From Archegozetes longisetosus (lineage: Eukaryota > Arthropoda > Arachnida > Sarcoptiformes > Trhypochthoniidae): a stretch of DNA of 64,000 nucleotides. This document shows, in pieces, positions 46,467 through 57,321 of this stretch. The DNA is taken from positions 6,850,238-6,914,237 of the forward strand of contig JAEMBT020000008.1 in assembly GCA_018873245.2 (NCBI GenBank), in the 5' to 3' direction. The notes beneath the pieces were generated by a model, which was not told the DNA's origin, searched no databases, and saw only the letters and a list, made by a program, of their open reading frames with translations. The position numbers were made by a program, and so were the translations under genes. Every line of letters begins with the position of its first letter. Within the stretch, counting starts at the first letter, position 1.

Positions 46467-46932
46467 GGGTCAATCCGGGCTAATGGGTCTGAGGGGATTC
46501 CCAGCCCCCTACCCCCAAGTGTGATACATCATTAGATTCAGTTCGTTGAACTGAACATTTTAATACCATACTTGTCCACTTCTCATCCGAACCTGACCAC
46601 TTCTGACCAACTCCCGACGGGAGTGGCTGACCAAGTGATATATCATTGTACTCAGGATATCAAACTAAGCACTTTGATACTTTACTTGATCAATTATCAC
46701 AATTAGCTCTCGAGATATCCACCTTTGTTTGATTTGGATTACAACTTGGTAAAGCCAAGTTTATCCACTTTTGAGGAGGTTAGGTCTAGGTGGCCAGAAT
46801 TGATCAGAATCGGGTTGAAAGTTATCAAGTGTGGTATCAAAATGTTTAGCTCGACAAAGCGAACCCAATGGTGTATCACACTTGGGGGTAGGGTCAGGAA
46901 CCCCCTTAGATCTATTAGCCCGGATTCAACCC
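46467..46932. mobile_element. Palindromic MITE, about 466 bp
   Basis: Left terminus GGGTCAATCCGGGCTAATGG and right terminus complementary (CTATTAGCCCGGATTCAACCC). Arms of about 110 bp share 'CCCCCTACCCCCAAGTGTGA'. No ORF and no clear target duplication. Confidence 0.75.
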
Positions 46933-48653
46933 TTTTGATATCAGTATAGAATCAGAATTTTAGAATCAGAAATAGCCTCATATGGTAACAGCAATTTCTT
47001 AAACAAAAATTTCTCAAATCTGTCACGAGTTCAAATTTAATAAAAAAAACTTAGTAAAAAAATTTAATACAATTAGAGAATAATTTTTTTCAAAACGGAC
47101 TTTTCATTTTTAAGAAAAGTTTTATGTCACTAATTTTCTTCTCAACTCACACTGTATTAGAATTTATTACTTACGTATTGTCATTAAATCTCACGAAATT
47201 AGAGTGGAATTAACTGCTTCTCTTTTTTAATCGCCTCACTATTGTTAACCTCAAGCAATCTTAAGTATAATTATGTATCATTTTGGGTTACTTTAACCTT
47301 TTTAATAGATCACTCATATCTCAATATCGATGTTTTGTTGTGTTGAATATCTTAAGTTCAATATTTAACTTAGCATTTGAACACAGGTGGTAATATTTTC
47401 GTTACTAGCAAATTAAGTTCCTATCTATTGTAACTCAAAAGAAGGTTATAGAAATTCATTTTTAGAATCAACTATTAATGATCTTCCCTATGAGTACACT
47501 CTGCCTTTTTCGAATTTGAAGTTATTTTTTGATGAGATAAATCTAGGAAATCAGCTTTTTGAATCATCATTCAGAGCGTTCGTTGAGAGAGGGCTAGGTG
47601 CACTAACTTTGATCTCTTGCTGCATTCTCTTCATTGAAAGTGATCAGAACGGCAAATGACTTTAGAAATCACTGCATGTTGAAGGTTAGTCCATCTCGCG
47701 AAGTAGCTATTATCTTAAACTTGGTAACAGTATTTTACAATGATAAATAACTTGTTTATATTTATAACTTAAAGTGTTTTCTCAAATCAAAATAATCTAG
47801 TGTTCAAGTTGATTAAAGTTTTTTAACCAACTCTTGAAAGTTTTTTCTCTGTGTTTCGAATATCATACAGCTTTTATTTTGGTGAAGATTTAGATAAAAA
47901 TGATATATTATTTAATTAGATTTAAGAATAAACTCTAATCGTATATAAAATGATTAAATCTAAAACATTTTAAACCTTAATCTTAACTTATATCACTGTT
48001 TATGAATTGAGTTTATTTAAAATATGGTTTAATAACAATAATTAAATTATCGATAACAATAACATCCATTTAAAGCAACTTGATAATAAAAGGATGAATA
48101 AATTTGAAGATTTTGCAGTTTCATGAAGTACTAAACTATAGTGACAAAAACAATACTTAGCCTAATTATTTGAGTGTGGATAACAATGACTCGCATTAAA
48201 TTTTTGTCTCTTTAAACAGAGATAAGAGGATATTTGTTCTTATCTGTTATCAAAGGCATTAATTTAAAATAGTCAAAGTGTAGAAGTGAAAAATTTTTAA
48301 CATTTAAAAACTATGAAATTCCAATGTTTATCTATTTGCTATTGCTAATTAATAGTATGGAGCTGAAGGGGTTGGCATATCATATATAAGCGGAGGGAAT
48401 GAATTAATGCCTTTTTTTGAACAAAAGATGGAGCTTTGCATTAGAGTAAAAATATGTAAAGTTATATTGACTTTAATGATAGCTATAGCTGTAGAAAAAC
48501 TTTGATAGATGTATTGCATTAAGACTCTTATAACGTTATCTATGCACATAATATTGTGTTACATTAGATATAGCTTTTTTCTACGAAATCAAAGAAAGCG
48601 TGTTAAGATATTTTAAATTTTACTATGAAAACTCATATTCTTAAATTGAAGTT
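46933..48653. other. Intergenic, nothing recognised
   Basis: AT-rich DNA. No coding sequence, repeat structure or RNA gene that I can support; the minus ORF 48349-48549 looks like chance. Confidence 0.4.
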
Positions 48654-49490
48654 CTAATTTTCGTCATAGAGTCCTCTATCTGACGGCATCCGCTCAAATA
48701 TGACATGTGAGCTGTTTGGAAAGACGGGAACAGCACCCATTGGGATTATTCCTCTTCGTGAAGCACTAGGAGGAGCTGTGTTTGGTGCAGGAGGATTAAT
48801 ATCTTCGTATTTGGAATTTTTATACAAAATTATTTCATGTGTTTGAATTTTATAAATAATATAAGACTCGTAATTAATATTGCTCGACATGAATAGTGAG
48901 CCGCAAAATGCATTCCATTCTCCACCAAATTTTAGATTAAATTTAGTGCATAAAATATCAAGAATATCTTGACTTCTTGCATTCAATTCTTTAGTTAGGA
49001 TATTTTTTGCTTCATTCTCCATATAAATACTCATGTTTTTTGTTAATTTTACATTTACAGTTCTGCTTTCGTTCCATTCGTCGAATATACTTTTATTTTA
49101 ATCGTTTCCTGACTTAATAACTTCAATAGTGTCCTCTAATTGAATGATGTTAATTCTCATTTCATTTAAATTATCGTGTAATTTTAATAATTCTCTTTTT
49201 AAATAATTAACGCAATTAGATTTATGTTGAGCCGATTCAGTATTACTGACTCTCAAACTACAAATACATTCAATTTTATTGTTGGGATTATACTCACAAT
49301 TATTGCAATGATCGTCGAGCTATTGTAATTTTACGTATTGATCACACCCTCTTTCATGATAATTACATACATTTCCAGTAATCCTAATAAATTACGAAAT
49401 GAACGAATCGGTTGTTTAATATTAGCACTTGATATTTTTGGCGATCCATTGGACGTATTTCTAAATACATTTAATTTAAATATTATTTTA
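48654..49490 (-). pseudogene. RING end + TRAF-type zinc finger + dynein-light-chain-like domain, decayed
   Basis: Reading the minus strand from about 49490: 'RPMDRQK' (end of a RING finger, Cys apparently changed to Arg), a frameshift, 'IKQPIRSFRNLLGLLEM', another shift, then the TRAF-type finger 'CNYHERGCDQYVKLQ', a stop TAG (49320-49322), 'LDDHCNNCEYNP', a further Cys-rich stretch and a short coiled coil ('LLKLHDNLNEMRINIIQLED'). After a TAA (49098-49100) the same frame continues into 126 open residues from 49034: 'FNLKFGGEWNAFCGSLF' and 'YIIYKIQTHEIILYK' resemble the dynein light chain (LC8) fold, then a Pro/Ala/Ser tail. The order suggests a former E3 ligase of the NRDP1/TRAF-finger type with an LC8-like C-terminus. 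Domain calls are by eye. Confidence 0.6.
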
Positions 49491-49959
49491 ATTCTTGAAA
49501 AGAAATTTTAAGATCTAATTTTTTTAGAAATTTTATCATAAGAAATATAAATATATGATAACTTATTCGATGAGCAACTCGTATGAAGATAGAGTTAAAG
49601 CCATTTTGGCGGCTAATGGAAAGCATACTAATTATTAAATTCATGTGTATTATTTTCATTTAGAAGGATTCTTAAAATAAAGTTTACTCTGACTTTCTGT
49701 CTTTTATAGTTTTTGCTGTAATCCCTTTGCTAAACCTTTTGAAGTGTCCTATATACCTGATAAGGCTTAAATAACCTGAACCAAAATTCCGTTGAGAAAA
49801 TTGGGTATACAAGGAAGTTGTTTTGTACCGCATAGAGTTCTCAGAAGAAAAGATCTTCAATCGATAAATTATTACTAATAATTTAAATGAATGTTGCATC
49901 CATTCAAAATAACGAGATGATGCTAAAAGTCGTTAATTAAATCAACGTTTGTATATATA

Positions 49960-50484
49960 AGTAAACTCCTTAACAAAAAGTCCATGCTATCAGTAAATTA
50001 TTGATAACTTATCTCAACTTAGAAAACTTTGATAAGAGTTTCACCCATCACATAATGACCAAAATAAAGCCAATGCATATTAATAAAAAGTTCTTTATGC
50101 ACATTTTGCTATCAAAGCAATTCAATTGCACATAATTTTTATGAAATGAAATTTCTCAACAATATTCAAAGAGTTAATGGTCAGCCACTTACCGCAGCAA
50201 TTTCTTATGCCACGACCCAAGAAATAATCATATTTCGCTCCTGTTCGGTGAGCGGCTGACCATTAACTCTTTGAATATTGTTGAAAAATTCCACTTCATA
50301 AAAATTATGTGCAATTGAATTGCTTTGATAGCAAAATGTGCATAAAGAACTTTTATTAATATGCATTTGCTTTATTTTGGTCATTATGTGATGGGTGAAA
50401 CTCTTATCAAAGTTTTCTAAGTTGAGATAAGTTATCAATAATTTACTGATAGCATGGACTTTTGTTAAAGAGGTGTACTTCCAC
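49960..50484. repeat. Large inverted repeat (arms about 230 bp)
   Basis: Left arm about 49960-50195 and right arm about 50246-50484 are close inverted copies around a spacer of about 50 bp. The right arm lies within a 98-residue minus-strand frame (50501 to 50205, starting MNRFIEWKYTSLTKVHAISK). The left arm has small indels and no matching ORF. I do not recognise the protein. It could be a foldback element or an inverted duplication of a gene fragment. Confidence 0.85.
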
Positions 50485-50591
50485 TCTATAAATCGATTCA
50501 TATGAATTTATTCAAACCACGTTACTCTTATAAAAGGCTAATCTTTCTCTTTTGCCCTTTAAGAACAGAATTAAATCTCATAATCTGAACT

Positions 50592-50612
50592 GATATATAT
50601 ATATATATATAT
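50592..50612 (+). repeat. (TA)n microsatellite
   Basis: About 10 TA units just before the perfect hairpin and 200 bp upstream of the asteroid-like gene. Confidence 0.95.
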
Positions 50613-50619
50613 ACGAAAT

Positions 50620-50695
50620 ACTGATTATCGATTGTTTCAATGGCAGCCAATTCAAACCTTGAAATTGGCTGCCATTGAAACAATCGATAATCAGT
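50620..50695. repeat. Perfect 33-bp hairpin with 10-nt loop
   Basis: Arms 50620-50652 and 50663-50695 are exact complements (starting ACTGATTATCGATTG), loop CAAACCTTGA. It lies 117 bp before the start codon of the asteroid-like gene, so it may be in its promoter or 5' UTR. A transcript would fold into a fully paired stem. It could be a miniature palindromic element or a small-RNA precursor. Confidence 0.9.
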
Positions 50696-50811
50696 GCTTT
50701 TACAATAAATGTATAGATATTGACTGATTTTTTCTCAATTCAATGCAAAACCTCAATAATTTTAACATCCACTAATTGTAAAAGTTTCCCAGAATTTGAA
50801 TAGTTTGAGTA

Positions 50812-52713
50812 ATGGGTGTCAGAGATTTGAATTCATTTGTGAATAAAATCGATGGCTTGAGAGAGAACTATAAATTATATAGTACAAAGTTGGTAATAGA
50901 TGGAAAAAACTTGTTATACGATTTATATACACAATTCAATAACGAGAACAAAATTGATTTCTTATATGGAGGAAGTTATACAAATTATTTACCGTATTTT
51001 CAACAATTCTTCAAGAATGTGAAGAAATGTAAAATAGAGCCTATTGTTGTATTGGATGGCGGACTTAATCCTCATCTAAATGAAAATAGATTTGAAAGAC
51101 TTCAGGAAATTTTCAACAAATCGAAAAGAATTAGTGAATTGATTCATACAATAGATGATGTAGTATTTCCATTTCTATTGACGGATTGCTTCTTTTCAGT
51201 TCTTAGTGAGCTAAATATCGATAGTTTTCAGACAAGCTTTGATGCGGATCTTGATTCGGCCAAACTAGCAAATGCTCTTGAGTGTCCCATTCTTTCAGAC
51301 GACAGTGATTTTTTAATAATGAATGTTAAGTTTGGTGTTATTTCTTGCAAGCACTTTAAATGGGAAAACCTTCAAGAATTGGATGATTTGAATGGTAACA
51401 CGAGAAAAAAGACGAAGTCTCATTATATTGATTGCAAAATCTATAAAATCGACAATTTTGTTAATAAGTTCACTGGTTTGAAACTAGATATGCTACCAAT
51501 TTTTGCATCATTGATGGGCAATGACTGCATAAATGAGCAAATATTTGATGACTTATTCCGCGAAATTCCTTTTCATCAATTAGTCAAAGGATGGACCTGT
51601 GAACGGACTAACGAAAGATTGGATCGTATGAATAGAGTTCTATTTTGGTTGAGTGAGAAATTTATAAACGCAAGTCATGCCGTAAATCACATCACAAAAT
51701 ATCTAGAACATAAAGAAAAATATGCAATTAAAAAGTTTGAGCTGTCGCTCAATAGTTACCAGATAGGAAATAATGAAACCTATTTGTTAGAACTTTACAA
51801 ATTGAAACACAAAATCATTAAAACAGAGAACTTGGATACCGAAAAAATATTTAATTATCCAGCATCAATCAATAATAAAATACCAAGATGCTTTCTTATA
51901 GAATTCCTCTGCAATCCAAATTTCAAAAGTGTTATAATTAGTTGTTTTCGAACAAAGATTTATTATCTCCATATTCAAATCGAAGACTTTTCCTTAAGAT
52001 CATGTTTTGACTGCTGTCAAGATGTATTTGAATCAATTTGTGGTTTATTACGATCACACGAAGAAGATTCTGTTCCAACAAGAATAGTGTCAAGAAAGGA
52101 CTCCGAAATTCACGTAATAGAAATTGCACCAAAACTTTATTTGAACAGAGGACTCGAAAAACTCCCATTTTTGACGGATATACAAAATCTATCTTTAATG
52201 GAGAGAAGAGACCTATTTTTAAAGTTATTAAACTTCGGAGAAGAACTAATTATTTATTCGGCTGAAAGTTTTGACGATAAATATTTAGGTATTTATGAAG
52301 ACATGGAATTTTGGACTTATTTAGTTCTAGTTATCAAGTATTGGATGCAAAACAGCAAAACCGAGAATTCCTTGACATTCGTTCACGCAATCGTTGTGAA
52401 TGTTATTTATTATAAGTATTTTGTAGATTATGATGAGGATGAGATTTTTGCTCTAACTTTTCCAGCACAGAAATCTTTTAGCCCTAATGTTGTCCATTAT
52501 TATTCTGAGTTTCAAGTATGTTACAATTTTATTAATATTTTGAGTTTACTTCTGAAGCATCCAATAGGTCGTTGTCATTTGCACAAGTATTTGAATGGAA
52601 TACTTATTTACAACTTATTCGATCAGATCAACAATAAGAAGTCTATTTCATTTAAGACAAGAAGATTTAAATCTATTTATTGGATTGTATTACAAGTTAT
52701 TCTTAAGAAATAA
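50812..52713 (+). CDS. Asteroid / XPG-N-like protein
   Basis: The single-exon, 633-residue protein starts MGVRDLNSFVNKIDG, the classic asteroid/FEN1-like N-terminus. 'KLVIDGKNLLYDLY' supplies an XPG-N acidic residue; 'EPIVVLDGGLNP' follows. The XPG-I-like segment at about 143-169 reads 'FDADLDSAKLAN' and 'CPILSDDSDFLIMN', as in ASTE1-type proteins. The C-terminal half is family-specific and poorly conserved. Asteroid proteins are FEN1-like nuclease homologues with roles in signalling and DNA repair in other animals. Typical one of the nuclease's acidic residues may be missing, and activity cannot be judged. No lesions are seen. The hairpin at 50620 and an 8-bp-TSD element (52748) lie immediately up- and downstream. 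Confidence 0.85.
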   Translation: MGVRDLNSFVNKIDGLRENYKLYSTKLVIDGKNLLYDLYTQFNNENKIDFLYGGSYTNYLPYFQQFFKNVKKCKIEPIVVLDGGLNPHLNENRFERLQEIFNKSKRISELIHTIDDVVFPFLLTDCFFSVLSELNIDSFQTSFDADLDSAKLANALECPILSDDSDFLIMNVKFGVISCKHFKWENLQELDDLNGNTRKKTKSHYIDCKIYKIDNFVNKFTGLKLDMLPIFASLMGNDCINEQIFDDLFREIPFHQLVKGWTCERTNERLDRMNRVLFWLSEKFINASHAVNHITKYLEHKEKYAIKKFELSLNSYQIGNNETYLLELYKLKHKIIKTENLDTEKIFNYPASINNKIPRCFLIEFLCNPNFKSVIISCFRTKIYYLHIQIEDFSLRSCFDCCQDVFESICGLLRSHEEDSVPTRIVSRKDSEIHVIEIAPKLYLNRGLEKLPFLTDIQNLSLMERRDLFLKLLNFGEELIIYSAESFDDKYLGIYEDMEFWTYLVLVIKYWMQNSKTENSLTFVHAIVVNVIYYKYFVDYDEDEIFALTFPAQKSFSPNVVHYYSEFQVCYNFINILSLLLKHPIGRCHLHKYLNGILIYNLFDQINNKKSISFKTRRFKSIYWIVLQVILKK

Positions 52714-52755
52714 GCTTGTATTTAAATATTGTATTGAAAGTATGAATGAAAAATT

Positions 52756-53630
52756 GGTTAACCGGGAAGTTTTGTGGCACTCGACCATAAAAATCGGGTG
52801 ATGGTACCATTTGATAGTACTTTATGAGACGAGTCCAGAGGTCACCACCATGAGGCTCCGTCCACCCGATATCGAACTACGCCCGTTTTTATTTTAGCCA
52901 CTTCCACTGACTCCACCCCCACAATATGGGTCTCAAAAGAAAGGTCTCAGTGGGTAGAGTCCATTGGTAAAGGTCTCATGATTATAGGATACGTACTTTC
53001 TGAGACATTGACTAAAAACACTCCTATATTGTAGAAATAGCGATGGCTGATGACATGGCATCATTTTTTACTTCTTCTTGCAATACACCAGTGAATCAGG
53101 AAGAGAGGAGAGGCTGACCTAAAAAGAGAGGTCTCGATCACACCACCCATTCTGTTTCATTAGCTAGGAAACGCCTTGAGTTGAGCGAGGCGAATGTTCC
53201 GTCCTTTTCAGGACAGCCTCGCTCAACCAAAGGTGAAACAGACACAGAAGTGTCAGCAATAAATCTTGAACAATTAAATTTTTCAACTTTAATGATGTTT
53301 TTGGTAGGAGTGATAGTGAAGTAATAAAAAACGCTGAAAGTTTCTGGATTATTAATATAGGATTTTTTTAGTCAATTTCTCAGGAAGTATGCATCCTATA
53401 ATCACGCGACCTTTACCAATGGACTCTATTCACTGAGATCTTTCTTTTGAGACTCATATTGTCGGGGTGGATTCAGTGGGAGTAGCTAAAATAAAAAATG
53501 GGCATGGTTCGATATCGGGTGGGCGGAGCCTCATAGTGGTGACCTCTTTGGACTCGTCTCATAAAGTACTATCAAATGGCACCATCACCCGATTTTTATG
53601 GTCGAGTGCCAAAAAACTTCCCGGTTAACC
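52756..53630. mobile_element. Long palindromic element, 875 bp, 8-bp target duplication
   Basis: GAAAAATT is duplicated exactly at 52748-52755 and 53631-53638. Ends GGTTAACCGGGAAGTTTTG and near complement. Arms of about 290 bp share 'GTACTTTATGAGACGAGTCC' and 'CATAAAAATCGGGTGATGG'. The centre (53040-53330) has a short open frame beginning 'MADDMASFF', probably a remnant. It lies 43 bp after the asteroid-like stop codon and may supply its 3' end. Confidence 0.92.
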
Positions 53631-53933
53631 GAAAAATTAGAGCAAATTTTTGTTTAAGTTATAGGAAAACTACATAGAGTTCAATTAAAGATTTGAAAAT
53701 TCAAAGATTGTACTTTATTATAGTATATCCGGTGAATCAGAAAAATGTTTGCATTATCGATAGCATGTGCTTTACGTTGAATTCAAATCAGTGCTAGACA
53801 CATCGGATTCCTACCGAAGATCCGAATGTGTTGCCTTGAGTTTTAAATCAAAGTAAGGACGATACTGTTAGAAAGCAAAAACTTATTGTTATCAAAAACG
53901 ACTTTAATTTGTTTGAACAAATCATAGTTTAAA

Positions 53934-54320
53934 ATGAGTGATGTGACAATTCAATCAATAGATGTAAATCATTTCGATGATCCAATAATCAATCAAATTT
54001 ACGCTAAAAGTTTAGGTTTAGCTAGGTCTAGCTATTTTTGCACCTGCATTTTATCAAAAGTTTGCTTTTCAATGATTTTATATAGAGATTTGCCTGGAAG
54101 GTACCCGAAAAATTTGAGGGACATGTTGAAAAGTAGAGAAATTAGACAGGAAAGATCTGGTAACACTGATGCAGTGACTAAAACTTCTTCAGTCCTGTAT
54201 ATTACGAGCGATATAAACTGTTTATTAATAATAGGTTCAAGACCTGTTTCACTAATTTTGAGTCTGGTGGCTCTATTATCAGCAATGATAGAAAATATTA
54301 ATTCACATTCAAGACACTGA
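53934..54320 (+). CDS. Hypothetical 128-residue ORF
   Basis: Starts MSDVTIQSIDVNHFDDPIIN. The first 30 residues look like plausible coding sequence, as at the start of an acetyltransferase-type protein, but no motif is complete and the rest is low-information. It might be a first exon whose continuation I cannot find. Low support. Confidence 0.25.
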   Translation: MSDVTIQSIDVNHFDDPIINQIYAKSLGLARSSYFCTCILSKVCFSMILYRDLPGRYPKNLRDMLKSREIRQERSGNTDAVTKTSSVLYITSDINCLLIIGSRPVSLILSLVALLSAMIENINSHSRH

Positions 54321-54470
54321 AATTTCAGAAATCCTTTTAACCCTTAGGAGCAATCAATTGATAAGTATTGAATTAAATGACAATAAAACAACTAATTAGG
54401 GTCAAATACATCTAGAAGTTTGAAAAAAATTGCGACGAATAAAACAAACATATTGTAAGTAATTTGCAAA

Positions 54471-54866
54471 CGTATTGCGCCAAAATAACGCGGCAAAAAT
54501 AACGCCAATACAAAATAATGCCAATAAAAAATAGCACAAGAAAATAGTATTTAAATATAATTTATACATGAGTATGAACTCCCAATTTATTGAAAGCTAT
54601 AAAAATATGACACACTTTAATTTTTAGCATAAATATATAAACATAGTGGGTATTGTAAATACAAATTAAATTTGTAGGTTAAAGGTATGTGAAAATTCTC
54701 GCGTAATATAAATCAATACTAATATTATAAACAGTACATCTCATTAAAAACGCTTAAAAACTACTATAAAAATTGTCATTATTGCTGTATTGCTTTCATT
54801 AGCGTTATCTTTTATTGGCGTTATTATTGCGGCTTTATTTTTGCCGCGTTACTTTGACGCTAAACC
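54471..54866. mobile_element. Foldback element with AATAACGCC iterons, 396 bp
   Basis: The left end CGTATTGCGCCAAAATAACG aligns with the complement of the right end, GGTTTAGCGTCAAAGTAACG, continuing as GCGGCAAAAATAA. Each arm repeats a unit of about 13-14 nt (AATAACGCCAATA-like), inverted between sides. No ORF; no target duplication detected. Same design as 17049-17462 and 21942-22561 with a different unit. Confidence 0.75.
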
Positions 54867-55685
54867 TTCTTTGTTACTATATTGAGTGATCGATTTTTTT
54901 CAAAGTATAATGTAAAATATATGTCACTTCTAATCTTAATGATTATCTAATCTAAAGAATAGATACTAAATCTTAAGATTAAACTAGGTCTTCATTTAAA
55001 GACTATTTTTCTACTAATTGAATATTTAAGCAAAAATATTGTCTTTATCAAAAAACAACTAAAATTTGATTCTGAATGTTCCTGATTTCTGCAGAATACA
55101 ATATATTTCAGTTATTTATAAATACATGTAATGCTGCTATGACAACAAGAGTTACAACAATATTGTTATGTTTACAACTTTTAAATTGTTTTAGTGGCTC
55201 AATATTTACATTTTCCACATTTGATTTCATTTTCGCTCGAACTAAGTGTCAAAAATCAACTACAGTTTTCATTCGTCTGAGTATTCATTTAAAACTGGTA
55301 TGAAAATCAATTTTAAATAATTCATCTCATACAACCTTAAGATTATATAAAGTCATTTAAGTTAATGATAAACTTATTTCAACTTTAACATTATTTAATC
55401 TTAAGAATGTATAAGATTGAATAATTATTAGGATTGAATTCAACATATAACTATTAACAAAGTTTGGATCACCCAATAAAATAAATAAAAATATAATGCA
55501 ATTTACTATTCAATAAGTCTCTTGCTTTGTAATAAATGTTAAATAATCAAAAATATTTAGTGATCGTATATACATATTCTAAGCATATCTTCAAAATATT
55601 TCTCTTTTTTTACAAGAATTTTCTTATTTGTAATCTGATATTAGTTGTCAATTATTATTTACCATTATTTAAGCGTACATACAAT

Positions 55686-57092
55686 ATGATCAAATTATTA
55701 ATATATAAGAAAATATTTTATGGACGATCATTATTAGCGCTTTTCAAGTTACTCATAATATGTTTTACATTATTTATCGCAAGTTCTTTGATACTAATCA
55801 ATTTCTGGTGGTTTTTTGATTGTAAAGTATGTTTCGGGCATAATTGTGGACAGAGTGTTTGTGAGAATTATAAACATGATTGCTTGAATCAATGTTACAA
55901 AGAAAGTTACAATGTTAAAATCAATGATAAAAATATGAGGTTCGGAGTATCTAGACAAAATGTAAATTCTTCGTTTAGATATGATTCTGACTTAATTTGG
56001 CAGAAGATAAATGGATACGGAATTCGTGTTTATTCTGCATTCAAAATCCAGAACAATGTCCTAATCATTGCTCAAACAACTAGTGAACAGAATAATGATT
56101 ATCAAATTCAATTTCAATGTGTGTTCACTGATCAGAACAGAAATCAATTTTTAGGAAAAAGTGACGCCATATTTGGAAAGCTTGAAAAATATTTCGATTA
56201 TTATGGTTCAACTCGAATAAAATGTCGATCATATCCAAACTCACAGTATGTTAAACTTGTTCATAAAAATAAGACAAATATTGAGACAAATTATATTTAC
56301 ATCAATCATAATTTGGCAAGAGATCCATCAGATAATGAGATAGTAGCCTGTGTTCCACCTCTATTCGGTCCGTATGACTCGGCCAAAGATTTGTTGGAAT
56401 TCATGGCTTATTACAGAATAAACGGAGTCAATAAATTTGCTATTTATAACGATTCGACTTCTAAACAAGTTTTACAACTATTAGAATCCATGACGGAATT
56501 CGTTGAAATAATTCCCTGGACTTCAAATGATAAACAAATGAGTCGAAATGGGAATCAAATTTCATCAGTTGATGACTGTTTGCATAGATTTGAGAACAGA
56601 ATCATTATATTTATTGATATCGACGAGTATATCGTTCCCTTTAATCATAAAACACTAAGAGAACTTTTTATTAGTGAACGAAAAGACTGTTCGATAGCAG
56701 CGCTTTCAGTACAAAACGTGTTTTTCTGCTGTGAATTTAATACAAATACCAATAAAAGTTTCCCGAGAATTTTGAACCAATTCAATAGACAAATGACTGT
56801 TTGGCCGAAAGGATTTCGATCTAAAATAATTGTATTACAAACAGAATTAGTTGACAAGATAGGAATACATACTGTCGACGGTTTATTAAAAGATCATGAT
56901 TCTATTGTGAAACATTTGGATAAGAGTAGTGCACTTATGTTTCACTACCGTTCGTGTTGTGGTGTCGAACGGACACCACAATTCTCTGGACTTTTATCGT
57001 TTCCAACTATTAGTGATTCCGTGATACGCGATCAAAGAATAACTGGATATGGTGAAGAAATAATGAAATTTATAGAAAACTACATTTCTTAA
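55686..57092 (+). CDS. GT92 (DUF23) family glycosyltransferase
   Basis: An in-frame ATG lies at 55536, but I prefer 55686 (MIKLLIYKK...) because it gives a type II Golgi-enzyme topology: a short basic cytosolic end, then a membrane anchor 'LLIICFTLFIASSLILINF', then a lumenal domain. That yields 468 residues; 518 from the upstream ATG. GT92 signatures: 'CVPPLFGPYDSAKDLLEFMA' (start of the domain), 'YRINGVNKFAIYND', the metal-binding DxD in 'IIIFIDIDEYIVPF' (about residue 360 of the longer form), and the C-terminal 'MFHYRSCC'. A Cys-rich stem follows the anchor. Family members transfer sugars such as galactose onto glycans; the acceptor here is unknown. Frame intact, single exon. Confidence 0.87.
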   Translation: MIKLLIYKKIFYGRSLLALFKLLIICFTLFIASSLILINFWWFFDCKVCFGHNCGQSVCENYKHDCLNQCYKESYNVKINDKNMRFGVSRQNVNSSFRYDSDLIWQKINGYGIRVYSAFKIQNNVLIIAQTTSEQNNDYQIQFQCVFTDQNRNQFLGKSDAIFGKLEKYFDYYGSTRIKCRSYPNSQYVKLVHKNKTNIETNYIYINHNLARDPSDNEIVACVPPLFGPYDSAKDLLEFMAYYRINGVNKFAIYNDSTSKQVLQLLESMTEFVEIIPWTSNDKQMSRNGNQISSVDDCLHRFENRIIIFIDIDEYIVPFNHKTLRELFISERKDCSIAALSVQNVFFCCEFNTNTNKSFPRILNQFNRQMTVWPKGFRSKIIVLQTELVDKIGIHTVDGLLKDHDSIVKHLDKSSALMFHYRSCCGVERTPQFSGLLSFPTISDSVIRDQRITGYGEEIMKFIENYIS

Positions 57093-57242
57093 TTAATAAA
57101 CAAATGAATAAGAATTATGTAAACAGAATTAAATTCTTGACATCTTTGAAAGTTAGTTAAATAAACACAAAACAATGAAAATTCAAACTGACCTAGTCTT
57201 TGAATCTATCTGAAGCCTCTTTTTCAAATGATCAAGTTTTCT

Positions 57243-57261
57243 TATATATATATATATATAT
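57243..57261 (+). repeat. (TA)n microsatellite
   Basis: Nine TA units about 150 bp after the glycosyltransferase stop codon. Confidence 0.95.
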
Positions 57262-57321
57262 TTTTTTATTTGAAAAAGGGGATTTTGATTGAAAACGAAC
57301 TCCTATTATTATAATTCAATC

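Noticed and set aside
50205..50501. 98-residue minus ORF as a confident gene
   Set aside because: Mostly a palindrome arm; no family recognised, so kept only as a finding.
55076..55303. 75-residue ORF with a hydrophobic segment
   Set aside because: No motif, no conserved partner exon, low-complexity context.
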